This document shows, one piece after another, positions 11,901 through 24,400 of a DNA stretch of 64,000 bases. The first letter of the stretch is position 1; each line of letters starts with the position of its first letter. The translations under genes and the position numbers were made by a program. Origin of the DNA: Ascidia mentula (lineage: Eukaryota > Chordata > Ascidiacea > Phlebobranchia > Ascidiidae); contig OX387200.1 in NCBI GenBank assembly GCA_947561715.1, positions 4,404,501 through 4,468,500 on the forward strand, written 5' to 3'. The notes beneath the pieces were generated by a model. It did not search any database, was not told the DNA's origin, and saw only the letters and a program-made list of their open reading frames with translations.

Positions 11901-14069
11901 CCATCTATTACATTACCAGAGTCATCAGTCGTCCACATTCTCTGTAGTCGAAACTGCGAAGGTAAAAATGCGTTACGACGTCGAAACCACGGGCAAAAAA
12001 GGCGTAGTTCGCGAAATTGGCGACGAGGTCCCGGTGCTGAAATCAATGAACACCCAACCAGTTCTTCCCGCCATAAGCCGAGAACACCGAAGGAACCAAA
12101 GCGAGACTTCGCTCGAAAAACAAGACCTGACCATAGGCAAAGATCACGTGACTCGCATAGGCCCGAGCTCCTCCTCCGACGCGCCACCTGCTGGTCAGGA
12201 TCAGGAGATGTTGTACCATAAACAGGGAAAGCTATTTCTAAACAGAGGGGCCGCTCAGAGGAGCGTTAAAGGCTCGAGAAAGGGACCGAGCAGGCCTGGA
12301 ACCAAAGTAAAGCTGCCTGTGCTGCCTAAACAGGTGCCTATGGAACGCCAGGGCCACGACAAAAAGAGCAAAACTAAAACGGGCCAAGGGGAAAATGAGG
12401 ATCGTCGGTCGTTTGCGGAAAACGGGGAAGAAGAAGGAAGCGAGCAACCTCCGGAGAAATCCCATCTTCCGGTCGTCATGGGAACTTCAGTTTCGTACGT
12501 ATAATTTTCACAGTGAGACACTTGTCAGGGCTTTTAGAAAGTCAGTCCATTCTCTGGTTTCCAGGAGTGACGCGGATGCAGGAAACCGTCCTCACACCCC
12601 ATCTTCCACGTTTAACTCCGGTCGAATGATGCAGCAAGTTCTCGACACAGCGCAGTTTCTCAAAAGCGTCCCGGAGAAGAACGAATTTATCAGATACAGA
12701 GTAAGACGTTGTACATTTTATCGTTTTTTGTGCAATTGCCTCCGAATCAACTGTTTTTGAATATCAGAACCTAGAAATGTAACCCTGTTTCCTGCTGCCT
12801 TCGTAGCTTCAAAGCACTGACTTTTTGTAGTTCCATTCTAGTAATCAACGCCAGCTGTGGTAATGATAGCTAATAGGTCTGAACCGTGTTGACTGCACGC
12901 AGCTCTTTTGTTTGCTCCAGGGATTGACACAAGTTGAAAAGCTGTGTATTTTTAACGAAAAGGAATGCTGCCATATTTATACAGGTCGTTCAGCAGCCTG
13001 GATTGTACTCCAGCAGTCAGTCGTCCACAAAATCCAAGGACGGCCGAAAACCAATTCACCCACCACACAATAGAAATCGGGGCCAAGATCGAATTCAGGG
13101 CATGATTGACCACGAGAAGGCACTCGTGAGATCGGTTATCGAACAGCTCACCAGTAACGGCGCATTTGCTTCCAAACCTCAGCTTCGGGTAATATCTTCT
13201 TTCAAAACCTTTGCCGCCAGAGATTTTTAATATTTGTTTTTTTAGGAACGTTTGAACGACGAGGGCGGTTTCAAGGACGTAATGTCGAAGGCAAGGTCGT
13301 TGGAGGAAAAGGCGACTTACGTAAGTTTAAACCATCGTTAAGTTAAACATAGTAGATATGCATTTTGAACGTTATTTATTGCACAAAACCTTTATTTCTT
13401 ATGGTATTTATTATAGTCGAAATACCTACAATATCGCAAATAATGGACTCAAAAGATTTTACATTATTACATTGCCAAGTATGTAACGGGCAAATTGAAG
13501 GTTTACGCGACTTACTTTGTCAACAAAAAGCATTAATCCCCTCTTCCATGACATTACAAATAAAACACAAATTGTTGGGTCGTTTTATTCACTTACACAT
13601 TTTCGCTTTATTTACGCTATTCGCACAGATTCCACATAACCTTCTGAGCAATAACCGTGGTCAGGTGATTATGAAGCGACGCGTCGTCCCGCCAATCATC
13701 AGCACGCAACCCGTTGCCAAGGAAACACGGACAAGCGAGCTGCCCAAGGTCGCCACCACGCAAGTCGGCGGACAATCCGAACTCCTTTTCAAAAATGGCA
13801 CTGTTGTGACGTCACGGGCCCGAGGTATCGGCTCCAAGGCTGTCAAGCAGGCGGCCCGTGCCGCCGAGACCAAGCGTACCAAAACTGAACGCCTGAATGA
13901 AAGCCCCGGTGACGTCATAGACAGTTTCGTATGCAGCGGTGACGTGTTAATCAAGCAGCGTCCCACACCGAAGCTTCTGGAACACAATTTTGCGGCTTCG
14001 ATTTCATCCGTTAAACCGGCCAGGAGGGTGGTGAATATATCGAACCCCAGGGTCAAGCAGAAGGGTTGA
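8937..14069 (+). CDS. Uncharacterised basic, probably disordered protein (~909 aa, 11 exons)
   Basis: I do not recognise this gene. Exons, all junctions in phase: 8937-9115, 9405-9591, 9904-10047, 10379-10506, 10833-11033, 11166-11625, 11920-12494, 12565-12700, 12985-13188, 13246-13320, 13629-14069 (TGA). The start is the first in-frame ATG after an acceptor-like site at 8909, in a good context (cacaATGg). The product is very rich in Lys, Arg, Ser and Glu. Exon 6 holds a strongly charged, probably helical tract ending in alternating RRKKR-type runs (about 11,500-11,620). Exons 7-11 are low-complexity with several Pro/Ser-rich stretches. No signal peptide or membrane segment is visible, so a nuclear or cytoskeletal/ciliary location is only a guess. 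It lies head-to-tail between the GH3 gene and the ShK/TSP1 gene. Gene existence is well supported by eleven compatible exons; identity is open. Confidence 0.75.
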
Positions 14070-15449
14070 GAATGTGAACCACACAACAATTGCCTGAACC
14101 GAGAACATGTACTAGTTTCTGGGGCGTTGTTGCGGTCTCATGGCAGCAATTTTGTATTTATTTGCAAGTAAATATGCATGGAGAGCATTTTTTTAAAAAT
14201 ATTGGTTGCTTTTTTATGTTTTTGTGTGTTTCTTTTTGATGAAAACAATTTACTTGAATATTTTCTTGGCATATTGTGCAGCCATTCCCGTTACCTTCTA
14301 CATGTGTACACGAGTTAATCTTCATCTTGGCAATTCATATCGAGTTTTTGAACCAATTCCGTCCTGCCATCATGAAAAATACATTTGTGATCATAGTGGA
14401 TTTACCAATTGCAAAACATCGCAAAATTTTCCAAAGAGCGAGAAAATACATAATACGGAATCACTTGGTGTTTACCGGCGTCGAACGAACATCCTGAAGG
14501 CGTGCTTGTCGCGCTAACTACGAACAACATTTTAGTAGGTGGCCGTAACGTACAATTCATACCCCAAACGCTTGTTCTAAGCCGTGTTTACGCACAAAGT
14601 CACGTTGCAATGTCGCGCGGCGTATTCTAAAGAACCATGGAACGAACGCTCTAACGAGCGATGGAGCCGCAAGCTTTCTTAGAATCCTGCCTCGAGTTCA
14701 CATTCACGGGGCGAAAATAATCACTACCGTCAATCAGAGGTGCATGCGCGGCAGACGTTCTAATACCGCTCCCAATCAGCAGCCATTCACTTCGCCTTCT
14801 TTTTGCCAGCAGCCGAAATCAACGTTGCCATTAATCGCATTGTGTTCCTGTGCGTATTGTCCACCGGTTCGCGAGAATTCGATCGTGCAAGAAAGGTTGG
14901 GCTTCAGGGGGGTGGTATTAGTTCCTGACCGGTGAGCAATTCACTATCAGTTTCTCTGGGAAGTTTCGATGACAACGTTACAAAACAGTGTTATTGTAAA
15001 GAAGGCTTGAGTAGGTACCGGCAATTTATGAATATCAGCAATAGTTAACTGTATAGTGAAAGGTAGTTGCATGTCAAGTTGAATGAAGGAAGTCGTTGCT
15101 TTTCCTATTTAGTTTCTCGTTTCTTCGGCAAACGTATTATATTGCTGTAGGCAGTTTCCTCGTCTGCCAATAACAAGAGTGAGGCACCGAAACGCTGGCA
15201 ATATTTTTTTGCGTTTCTATTTAAATATCATAGGAAGCTGCGTGATTCGAAACTGCTGTTTTTTATTTTTACAATTGATCGTTGAACTCCTTTCAATAAT
15301 GGAAGCATTTTTTCTTCTGCAGACGCGCCGAAGTACCGAGGAGGGAAATAGCGCATTTGCAAATTTCAAATATCGTTACACAGATCCGTAATAGGATCGA
15401 ATATCGCCAAAAAGTTCTTGCGTTTAAACGAGGACAAATATACTTTGAC
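14070..15449. other. 3' UTR and intergenic/promoter region
   Basis: Contains the 3' UTR of the upstream gene (no clear AATAAA seen) and presumably the promoter of the ShK/TSP1 gene. The part 14,520-14,900 is relatively GC- and CpG-rich. No coding exon with compatible splice sites was found. Confidence 0.5.
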
Positions 15450-18400
15450 ATGTTCAGTTCAACGAGATATAAGTTCATCACTGCCTTGGCACTACTGACA
15501 ACATGTGTACTAGCAACAGGAGAAATATTAATTGAGGTAGGATAAAAACGTGAAAAACGACGTGGCAAACGATTTAGATACTTATGGCATTTTATCCTAA
15601 AGAAACTATTTTAAAACCACTTGCATGGTTCTTACGGCGCACGAAAGCCCAGTTACAAGTAACTGGATAAATAAACTTGTTTAATGTTTTATGTATTCAC
15701 AATACACTTAAATTCAATTTACAATTTCAGCCGCCGTTCGTGCGCGATGACGTCATCAATCACAGCGTCATGAAGCGACAGGTTGTCGTGGAGAGTGCTG
15801 TGATAATTGGAGAGGGAAACTGTACGGATGAAAACGAAAACTGCCGACGCTGGGCGAAGAGAAATTATTGCACTCATCCCGATTACGAACGCTACATGTC
15901 GCTAAAGTGCAGGAGAAGTTGCTACTTTTGCGAAGGTAAATCAAGAAACAGTTTGTGCCTGCTTTCAACATGCATTTAATTTTTTTTAATTTGTCCTGTA
16001 AGTGTAATTGCTGATCAGGTTGTTTCCGGAAATTCCCATACTTTTATTATATTTACAAAAAAAAGTTTGACCCTCCACACTTAGTCGAATTATAAAATGC
16101 TGATTTTTTTATATCTCACAGTCGAAGAACCAAAAGAAAATGTTTGTTCGGATGTGCGAGACGCTTGTTCATACTGGAAAGGTGCCGGGTATTGTAACAA
16201 GGAAAAGTACCTAAAGTTTATGGCAGTAAAATGTCCTCGGTCCTGTGGTCTTTGTCCAGGTAAAACGAAAATCTTTTTTTAAAGGGTTTGTCAAAACCAT
16301 AACCCGACACCTTATGTGCAGATCAAGTAGGATTAACTACAGAGGCCACTGTTGCTGAAACCACGGAAACCGAAGCTGCAACTACTGTTGCAACCACACC
16401 AGAGCCTGAAGAATTAACCACAGGTACATAACACAACCAACATAAAATTGTTCCCGAAATAACGATAGACAAGGCAGTGTATACAATCTTCAAGAAATGA
16501 GCAAAATGTGATGAATTGGTCGCTTTGGTATTCGGTAATTTACTTTGTAAAGCGTTCAATTCCGCTCGAAAAAAAAAACAATCTTTAAATTTTTAACTGT
16601 TTTCACGCGTACTTGAAGTTTGACGGACTTGACGATTTACAATATTGGATTTTGTTTTTCTCTGTAGCCGCGAAATTTTCGGAGTGGGGAGAGTGGAGTG
16701 AATGCTCGCAATCATGCGGAGGAGGAAGCAAGAGACGTCAGAGGGAATGTTTGTTGGAAACTTGCACATCCATGCAAGTGAAGTCTTGTGGCACCGACGC
16801 ATGTCCAACCACAACGATACCTGTTACCACCACAACAACCGACATCACCACTACACATCCTAGTGAGGACACAACTGCGGATGTGGACACGTCTCTTCAC
16901 AACGCGGAAAGCACAGCTACATATACTACTGGTGTACCAGAAACAGAAGTGACTACTTCGGCGAACATAACTCCAACCGATGAAACCACTTCCACAGGAC
17001 TTGCAACGACTCTGGCTGAGGCAGATACCACTGCAGGTTATAGCAAAGTTATAACTTCGTCAAAGCGAGCCACGACGCAGGAAGCAACAACGTTTGAAGT
17101 CACTACCGAGGTTTTACCTGAAACCACATTTGGACCAACTACGCCCGTTAGCATCACAGTCGAAGAAACCACACCTGAATCAACTGTGTCATCACTTTCA
17201 ACCACAAGTAAGATGGGTGTTTCCAACACCGAGGAAACAGCAACGGAATCAACTCCAACCTACACTGAAGAAGCTGTCACAACAGCAGTAGTGAAGTTTA
17301 CGACAGTCAAGACAGAAGCAGCGACCTCCACTTCCAGGGAAGTAACAACAGTTCAAAGTGAAACAACCCCAACAGCAACGAACCCAACCAGTTTTGAAAC
17401 CAGTCCTGACAACTCAGCTATCTTTTCTACCACTGTACACACGTTTACTACACAACAAGATATGACAACATCTTTGGACCAGGAAGAAGCAACTACGAAC
17501 GTCGTGGAAACTACACCCAGAGTAGAAGCAACCGAAGCCATAACAACACTAGCTACCGAGAGTGATGTCATAACAACGGACTCAGGTACGAAAATCTGCT
17601 ATTAAAGTCGTTGAACACATTTGAACACGCAAATTTTAATCATTCCTCCTAATAATATTTTGTCATGTTGCAATACAGTGTCTACAACAAATGCTTCACC
17701 CACGTTTACCACTGACCAAGAAACGACAACCACACTACTCAAAGATGTGACAACGAGCCGGGATTCATCATCTTCAAGTTCCGCATCCGCTACCACCCAT
17801 GTCCAAGCAACAACTCTGCAGACAAATGGAACTGCCGTCCCAGACCAAACCACTGCAGTTTCAGAGGCTGATACGGAAGAATCAGCTACTACCCCCCAGC
17901 CAACAACCGGTTCCTCTGTAGTGGTTTCGTGCAAAGACAGACTGACGACCTGCAAATATTTCCTCTTCCGCGGATGCTCCACCTCCGTGATGAGAACTTT
18001 CTGCAAAGCAAGCTGTGGTCTATGTGGTAAGTAAAATTCACACTGATGATAACACAGCAATGCGCAAAACGTTTGCTTTAGAGTGTCATAATAACCAGTA
18101 TCGGCATGTTAAATTTGATATTTATCTTAAGGGTAATTTCTTTATGTTTTTGCACCCAAAGTTTTCACAAGTGTTTTTTACAAACAACCAGAAACCGAGA
18201 CAACTCCTTCACCTTCCACCACCTTTACCTCAGCCATGCCATCGACGTCACCGATTGCCACAAACTCACCACCACAAGGAACAACTTCAACAGTGCCAGC
18301 ACCAGCGACCACCTCAATTTACACTTTTGTATCCACCAAAGAAATCACACAACCACGTACCACGACTAGCATCGCCGTGACGTCATCCACTCCTGCGTCA

Positions 18401-21400
18401 CCAATGACGTCATCAACAGAACAAACTACGGCGAAAGGTAAAAAATATTTTATAAATAGAATTGTTATTCTGGAAGTGTCATAATTGGTAATCATGTGGA
18501 TGTGTGTTGGCAGTGTGTGTCGACTTGTACGACGAATGCTCGAACATTTCGATTTATTGCGGAAGCGTCAAAAACGTAACCGAGAGCTGCCCAAAAACCT
18601 GCGGGGTGTGCGATGACACCGAAGCAACAGATACACCTGCAACAAGTAAGTCCATACATGCATCTAAATAACTAGTCCAAAAATTGTGGTAGAGATCTTT
18701 TGAAAGTTACTATAATGAAAGCCGAATAAAGAAGTTTGTTTCAAATTATTTGAATTTCCACCTAGAACTAAAGTTTATTAGCATTTATTGACAAGTAAAT
18801 GACTTTTCTTTTCACTCAAGCCGCACCTGAGTTGTGTGAGGACACTTTTCCTAACTGCATTGATCTCCTCGATCAATGTCGTGACGACGAAGCAAGCACC
18901 TACCTTCGTGTGACTTGTAGAAAGACATGCGGATTTTGTGTTGAACCAACCACTGCCCCAGAGGCCACTACAGGTACTTGAAGCAGTTCGCATAGATAAG
19001 TCAAACTACACTGCAGTTAATCAACAAAACCTTGTTCGTGGTCTCTTGTCTAAACGAGCATTGTGGTTGTGAATTGTCCTTTACATTGTTCAACTCGGGA
19101 TTTTGTTTCAGCCGCAGTTGTGTGCGAGGACGCCAATCAAAAATGCCTGGAGTGGTCCCAGTACGGTCTTTGCAACTCAACAATCTACCCGGAGATGATG
19201 GGATACATGCAAGAAAGTTGCAAAAAATCTTGCAACCTTTGTGGTGAGTTTGTGCACATTTTGTGGCAACTCAACCCCAGTAATTTCATTCAAAACGATT
19301 GTAATTATTACAGGCGACCATAGCTGGTCAGAGTGGAGCTCTTGTTCGCTCTCTTGTGGCGGAGGAGAAGAAAGAAGAACCAAACTTTGCGGCGGAGGTG
19401 AGAATAACTTGTAATCCATTGGTTCTTGAAATATAAAGCATGTTTTCTTCATAGGAAATTGTACCGAGCCTGCGGTAGAGATCCGAGCTTGTAGCATCGA
19501 AGCTTGCCCGACCACGCAACGGTGCTTTGACGGCATGACTACCAAGGCTTGCTTGCAATACAAGGCAAAGAGTAAGTAGCCGTTAACTCCAACCCAAGCT
19601 CATTGTAGCAGTAATTCAAGTCAATGGTAAACCCAATGGGCCAAGAAATAAGGTTAAAAGTTCATTTCTCTTTTTCCAGATGCTTGCTATACAACTTTGG
19701 TCCAGGCTTTATGTGCGAAGACGTGCGAAGTCTGTTCTGACGGAAGCAATACTACAACCGCTAATGTGACCGACGCCACCACCAACGGAACGCAGCTAAA
19801 CACCACGAGTGCTGGAGGTACGTCGCGGCACTTTACTTATTCTACATCCGTGTAAGATGTGCTAATATCCATATCGTTCCTTGAAGGAAATTCCACTTGC
19901 GAGGACAGACACGAATTGTGCGGCAACTGGTCAAGTCGGGGTTTCTGCCGTAACACATACACAACATACATGAAGCAAAATTGTCCTCGGTCGTGTGGAC
20001 TTTGCTCAGGTACGACAAAAATATTTCTTACCTCCTTGAGTTTAACCACAAACAAAGCTAAAGTCGCAAGCTCTCACAAAGCAATTAAATTTATACTTGA
20101 CTTAAAATCTGGCTTCTTTTCCAGTGTGGAATTCTTGGAACTCGTGGTCACCATGTAACGCCACGTGCGGAGGCGGTGTCATGTATAAGAACAGAACGTG
20201 TAAGGCCAACGATTGCCAAGGTCCAGCGGAGGAAATGGCGCAATGCAACACATTTAAATGCCCCAGTACGTTTGCCTTCGACATTATAGCTCCAAAACTA
20301 AACTATTTTAGACAATGCACTGTTAGGAATAACACCAATCTGGTATGAATCGTACGTACCTTATAATTGACAATTTTTCACAGCCTGCTTTGATCAATCG
20401 TCGACATGCGCATTGCTGTCACAAGCTGGTAAATGCAACGAAGTCGTCTTCAAGTTTCTCTGTCGAAAATCCTGCAGTCTTTGCACTCCGGAACCAATTA
20501 CAGGTATATTTGCTTGCATTAAAACTAAGAGTCACTTACGTTGTGGTTTCTTTGATCCCAACATAAATTGAAAAATATCATTCATTAATACAAAAGTAGA
20601 AGAAAAACGTTGGCTAAACTGTGTATATGTGTAGGTCCTTGTCACGACACACGGGATGACTGCGAGTCGTTGAAGACTTCAGGTCGTTGTGCAGATCCTG
20701 CTGTTGAAAACGTTTGTCCCCGGTCATGTGAAAAATGTCCCCTTTTCCAGGAGACCTCAGGTTGGTGGCATGAAGTTGATTTAATCAAGAAAAATTGCAA
20801 TGGTTGCAATTACAGTTTTCAATATCCACTGTGATGCGTCGTTTGTATTTCTTGCAGCAAAATCCTTTATATTAAGTAGAATTACGTTTGAAATATTTCT
20901 TCCTAATTGGGAGCAGCCTTTTGTTCTTTCAAAGTGCTCAAACAAAGCAACTCAAAGGACTAACTTTGCATTGAAATACGTTCCACCAAAGTCTTGCGAC
21001 AAACAATATATTTTCAACTTCCAGGTGAATGCATCGACAGCAACGTCAACTGTCCTGCTGCCTCCACGATGGGTCGTTGCACCGATCCTCGCGTCAAATC
21101 CATCTGCCCACTCTCGTGCAAGGTTTGCTCTCCTCAAGAGGAAGAGGTTGCGAAGACTCTGGATCTGGGAAACTCCCCTAGTGGTTGCACGGACGGAAAT
21201 TCGTTGTGTCCCAGCTTGGTTGCGAACTGCGCCAATAACAGCGTGGTCAGGGAAACCTGCCCAAAGACGTGCGATCAATGTGAAGGTATGCGTAACAGTT
21301 TTTATGTTTAAAATACCCGCCAGATGAGGTCAAATTAAGGGGGCAAATAAACCAAATAGAAACAACACTAAACTGAACACTAAACAGCTTAAACACAAAA

Positions 21401-24400
21401 CCCTCATATCTTTTTGTTTGTAAAAAAATAATAATCTTTTCACTTTATTGCTCAGATGTATGTGTGGACAAAGACGAACTTTGCCCAAAACTGGCTGCAG
21501 CCGGTCAGTGCTCGGTAGAAATCGTCAAAGCCGAGTGTCCGCGCTCCTGTGAAGCGTGTCCGAAAAAGAATCAGAGAATTAAAACGGGCGCCAGCGAACC
21601 GGAACGGTGCGGGGACAAACTTGGAAGTTGCCCGAAGTTGGTCGAACTCCTGAACTGCACCAACAAAATGGTTGTTGATTCATGTTTGAAGACTTGCGGA
21701 AAGTGTGTGACTCCCGTCACTACCGTTGCTCCTGTCGTGGTGGAAAAGAAAGGTAAATAGATTGTCTTTGTATGTAGGTGTGATCATTAGCAATGTATGT
21801 GTTTGATATTTACTCCGAACACGCGTTTTATAGGAAGGTAATATTTTAACATTTTAGCCTTGTAATATTCGAAATTGAATATTAATATTTCATAAAAACA
21901 AGTCACTCCAAACAGTTTATCAGCACAAGCCTTCGAAACGAGAAAAAAGAATCAATATACAAAACGTTTGTACAAAATTGACTTGCAGTGACTGTTCTGA
22001 AATCCTCGTATCATATATATCATGCATAACTTCGCATTTCAAACCACTTTTCCTTCTTTGCAGAAGTGGTTTGCGCCGACCAGAACAGCCAATGTCCGTC
22101 GCTGGCCGCTCAGGGCAAGTGCGCTGAGATGTTTTATATCTTCTTATGTCGGAAATCGTGCAAACGATGTGACGATCGCCAAGCCACTGGTCTAGCCGAG
22201 TGCGTCGACAGCTACCCTACCGCAACCTGTCAAGCCTTGCAGTCCAGTTGCAACAACCCTCTTATTGCTGCTCAATGCCAGAGAACGTGTAAAATATGTG
22301 AGGACACGGTGTGCAGGGACACCAATCCCAGCACTTGCAGGACGCTTGCAAGCATCGGGATGTGTAGTCAGGGTGATTTCCAGCAACGGTGCCCGATTAC
22401 CTGCAAGCTGTGCGACGAGGCTGGAAATGCCATCACCAGTGAGTTATTGAGTATAATTCTTAACTATACTGAAAATCCCGATGAAAGTAGAAAGAGTAGA
22501 TATATCAAGTGTTTGTAAAGGTTTAACTTGGAGATCTCAAAACAGTTTTTTAGGTTGATACATATCAAATACATTTTAAGAGATTTTTCTCGGTGTTGTA
22601 CAAAATACACAATATTCACTCTTCCTGTTGCGTTCCAGCTAGACCATCCGTCACAGTTCCAGTTTCTGCCACCGGACAAACAACATGCATGGACGAACGA
22701 TCGGATTGTCTGCGTTTCTTTCAAGCAGGCGATTGTCGATACAAAGTGATTCAAAGTGTTTGTCCGCAAACTTGTCAAGTCTGCCGTTCGCCAACTGCTA
22801 TTCTTGACCCAGGTATTTCCTTTATTCCAAGTTTTTTGCGCAATTGCAACCAAATGTCGCAAAACATTATTCAGACTCGATAAAAGTAGTGCGCATATTT
22901 GGCGAAAATATCAAAATGAAATGGGTCAATATTCAATTAGGTGCATTAATTTTTTTTGCTCGAAACTTTCTGCATCTCACAGTATTAACTTATCATACGG
23001 AAATACTTACTCTTCACTATAAAATTCCATTGACCTAATGGCATTGATCCACCTCCCCCATAACCTTCCTCTCACACAATTTCTTATCATTACAGATGCG
23101 CCCTGCATGGATTCCTCGCCAACCTGTGAGATATTTGCTCGCATGAACCAATGCCGTTCGACGAAGAACGTAAGATTTATGTGCGCCAAATCCTGCGATT
23201 ATTGCCCACGGGTCGATTCGGCACGCAAGAGCGGACAACAACCTGCAGGTATAAAGAGTTTGCACATGTAGAAATACAACAGTGCTTGTCTTATGTAGTT
23301 GCAGTAACATAACATGTCATGCGCTAACTTTTTCAATCAGAGGTTAAAAGTATTGAATAAAATATGCTTTGTTTCCAAGCGAAGAAATAAATTTGCAAAT
23401 CACGACCAGTATGTATTTAGTTCTTCCACTTCAGATTTTCATTTTGTTGATATTTTCAGATACTCAATGTCGAGATTACAGCGCAGCCATTTGCTCGAAA
23501 TTGTCCAACGTTTGTTCCTTGGCTCAAGTCAGTTCCTCGTGTCCACTAACATGCGGGAAATGCCAAGCCGTCGACCAGGAAGGAATGTCCAGTAATGGAG
23601 AACGTCCAGGTTTGTGCTTGAGTGGAGTTGTTGAAGTTTACAATTAATATACATGTATCTGTTTTCGGCAAACTGCCTAATTTCTATTTAGTATGTCTTT
23701 GTAAGTATATCGTCTGTAATATTTGTCTTGGTATATTTTTGGAGCTCTAGTTATTTTTTGGTTTCCATGAAACAACGCACAAGCTGGATTTTTTTTCTTT
23801 CTGTAAACGTTTTGTCAAAGTTGTAAAGCCGATTTTTCCGACACTGTTCCAAAACAAACGACCTCCGAACGCAATACCTTTAATTTGCAACAAGATCGTT
23901 TCACGGAAATTGTCGTCTTGTGTTGAACGTCTCATCTATTAGCATTGCAATAGTTGTTCAAAACTCTTTGCGTTGCAGCCGGCTTCAAGAAATGTCGCGA
24001 CTACTTGCCCGACTGTCCAGACTTCAGTGGTTTGTGCGCTCGATCGTCATCCAACGATTACATTCCCACCATGTGTCCTAACACCTGTCAAGCTTGCGGA
24101 CTCACGACCCTTGCCTCAGTGAAAAAACCCACTGAGACCCCAGAAACCACAAAAGTGTCGGTTGTTTCGATATCCACGACGTTGGCAACAGAAGCTCCTT
24201 CTACTGAATCAGGTGAATTTAAATCGCGTATTTGGAAATTTCTTTACTTGTTAGTTGAGTAGCGAGACGTTGTAAAATTGCGTTTTTGGTGTTTCATTTT
24301 GTTCAAACAAAACTAATGTTGTTGGGCAGCTAATAATTCATATGGTTCGTGTGCATTTTCTTTTACAAATCAACTTCACAACTATCGACTTTAACCGATA

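Noticed and set aside
11158-12521. Several 75-153 codon minus-strand frames
   Set aside because: They are antisense shadows of the charged exons 6 and 7 of the plus-strand gene (runs of Leu/Ser/Phe opposite Lys/Glu/Arg).
13661-14089. 142-codon minus-strand frame
   Set aside because: Antisense shadow of the last exon of the 11-exon gene.
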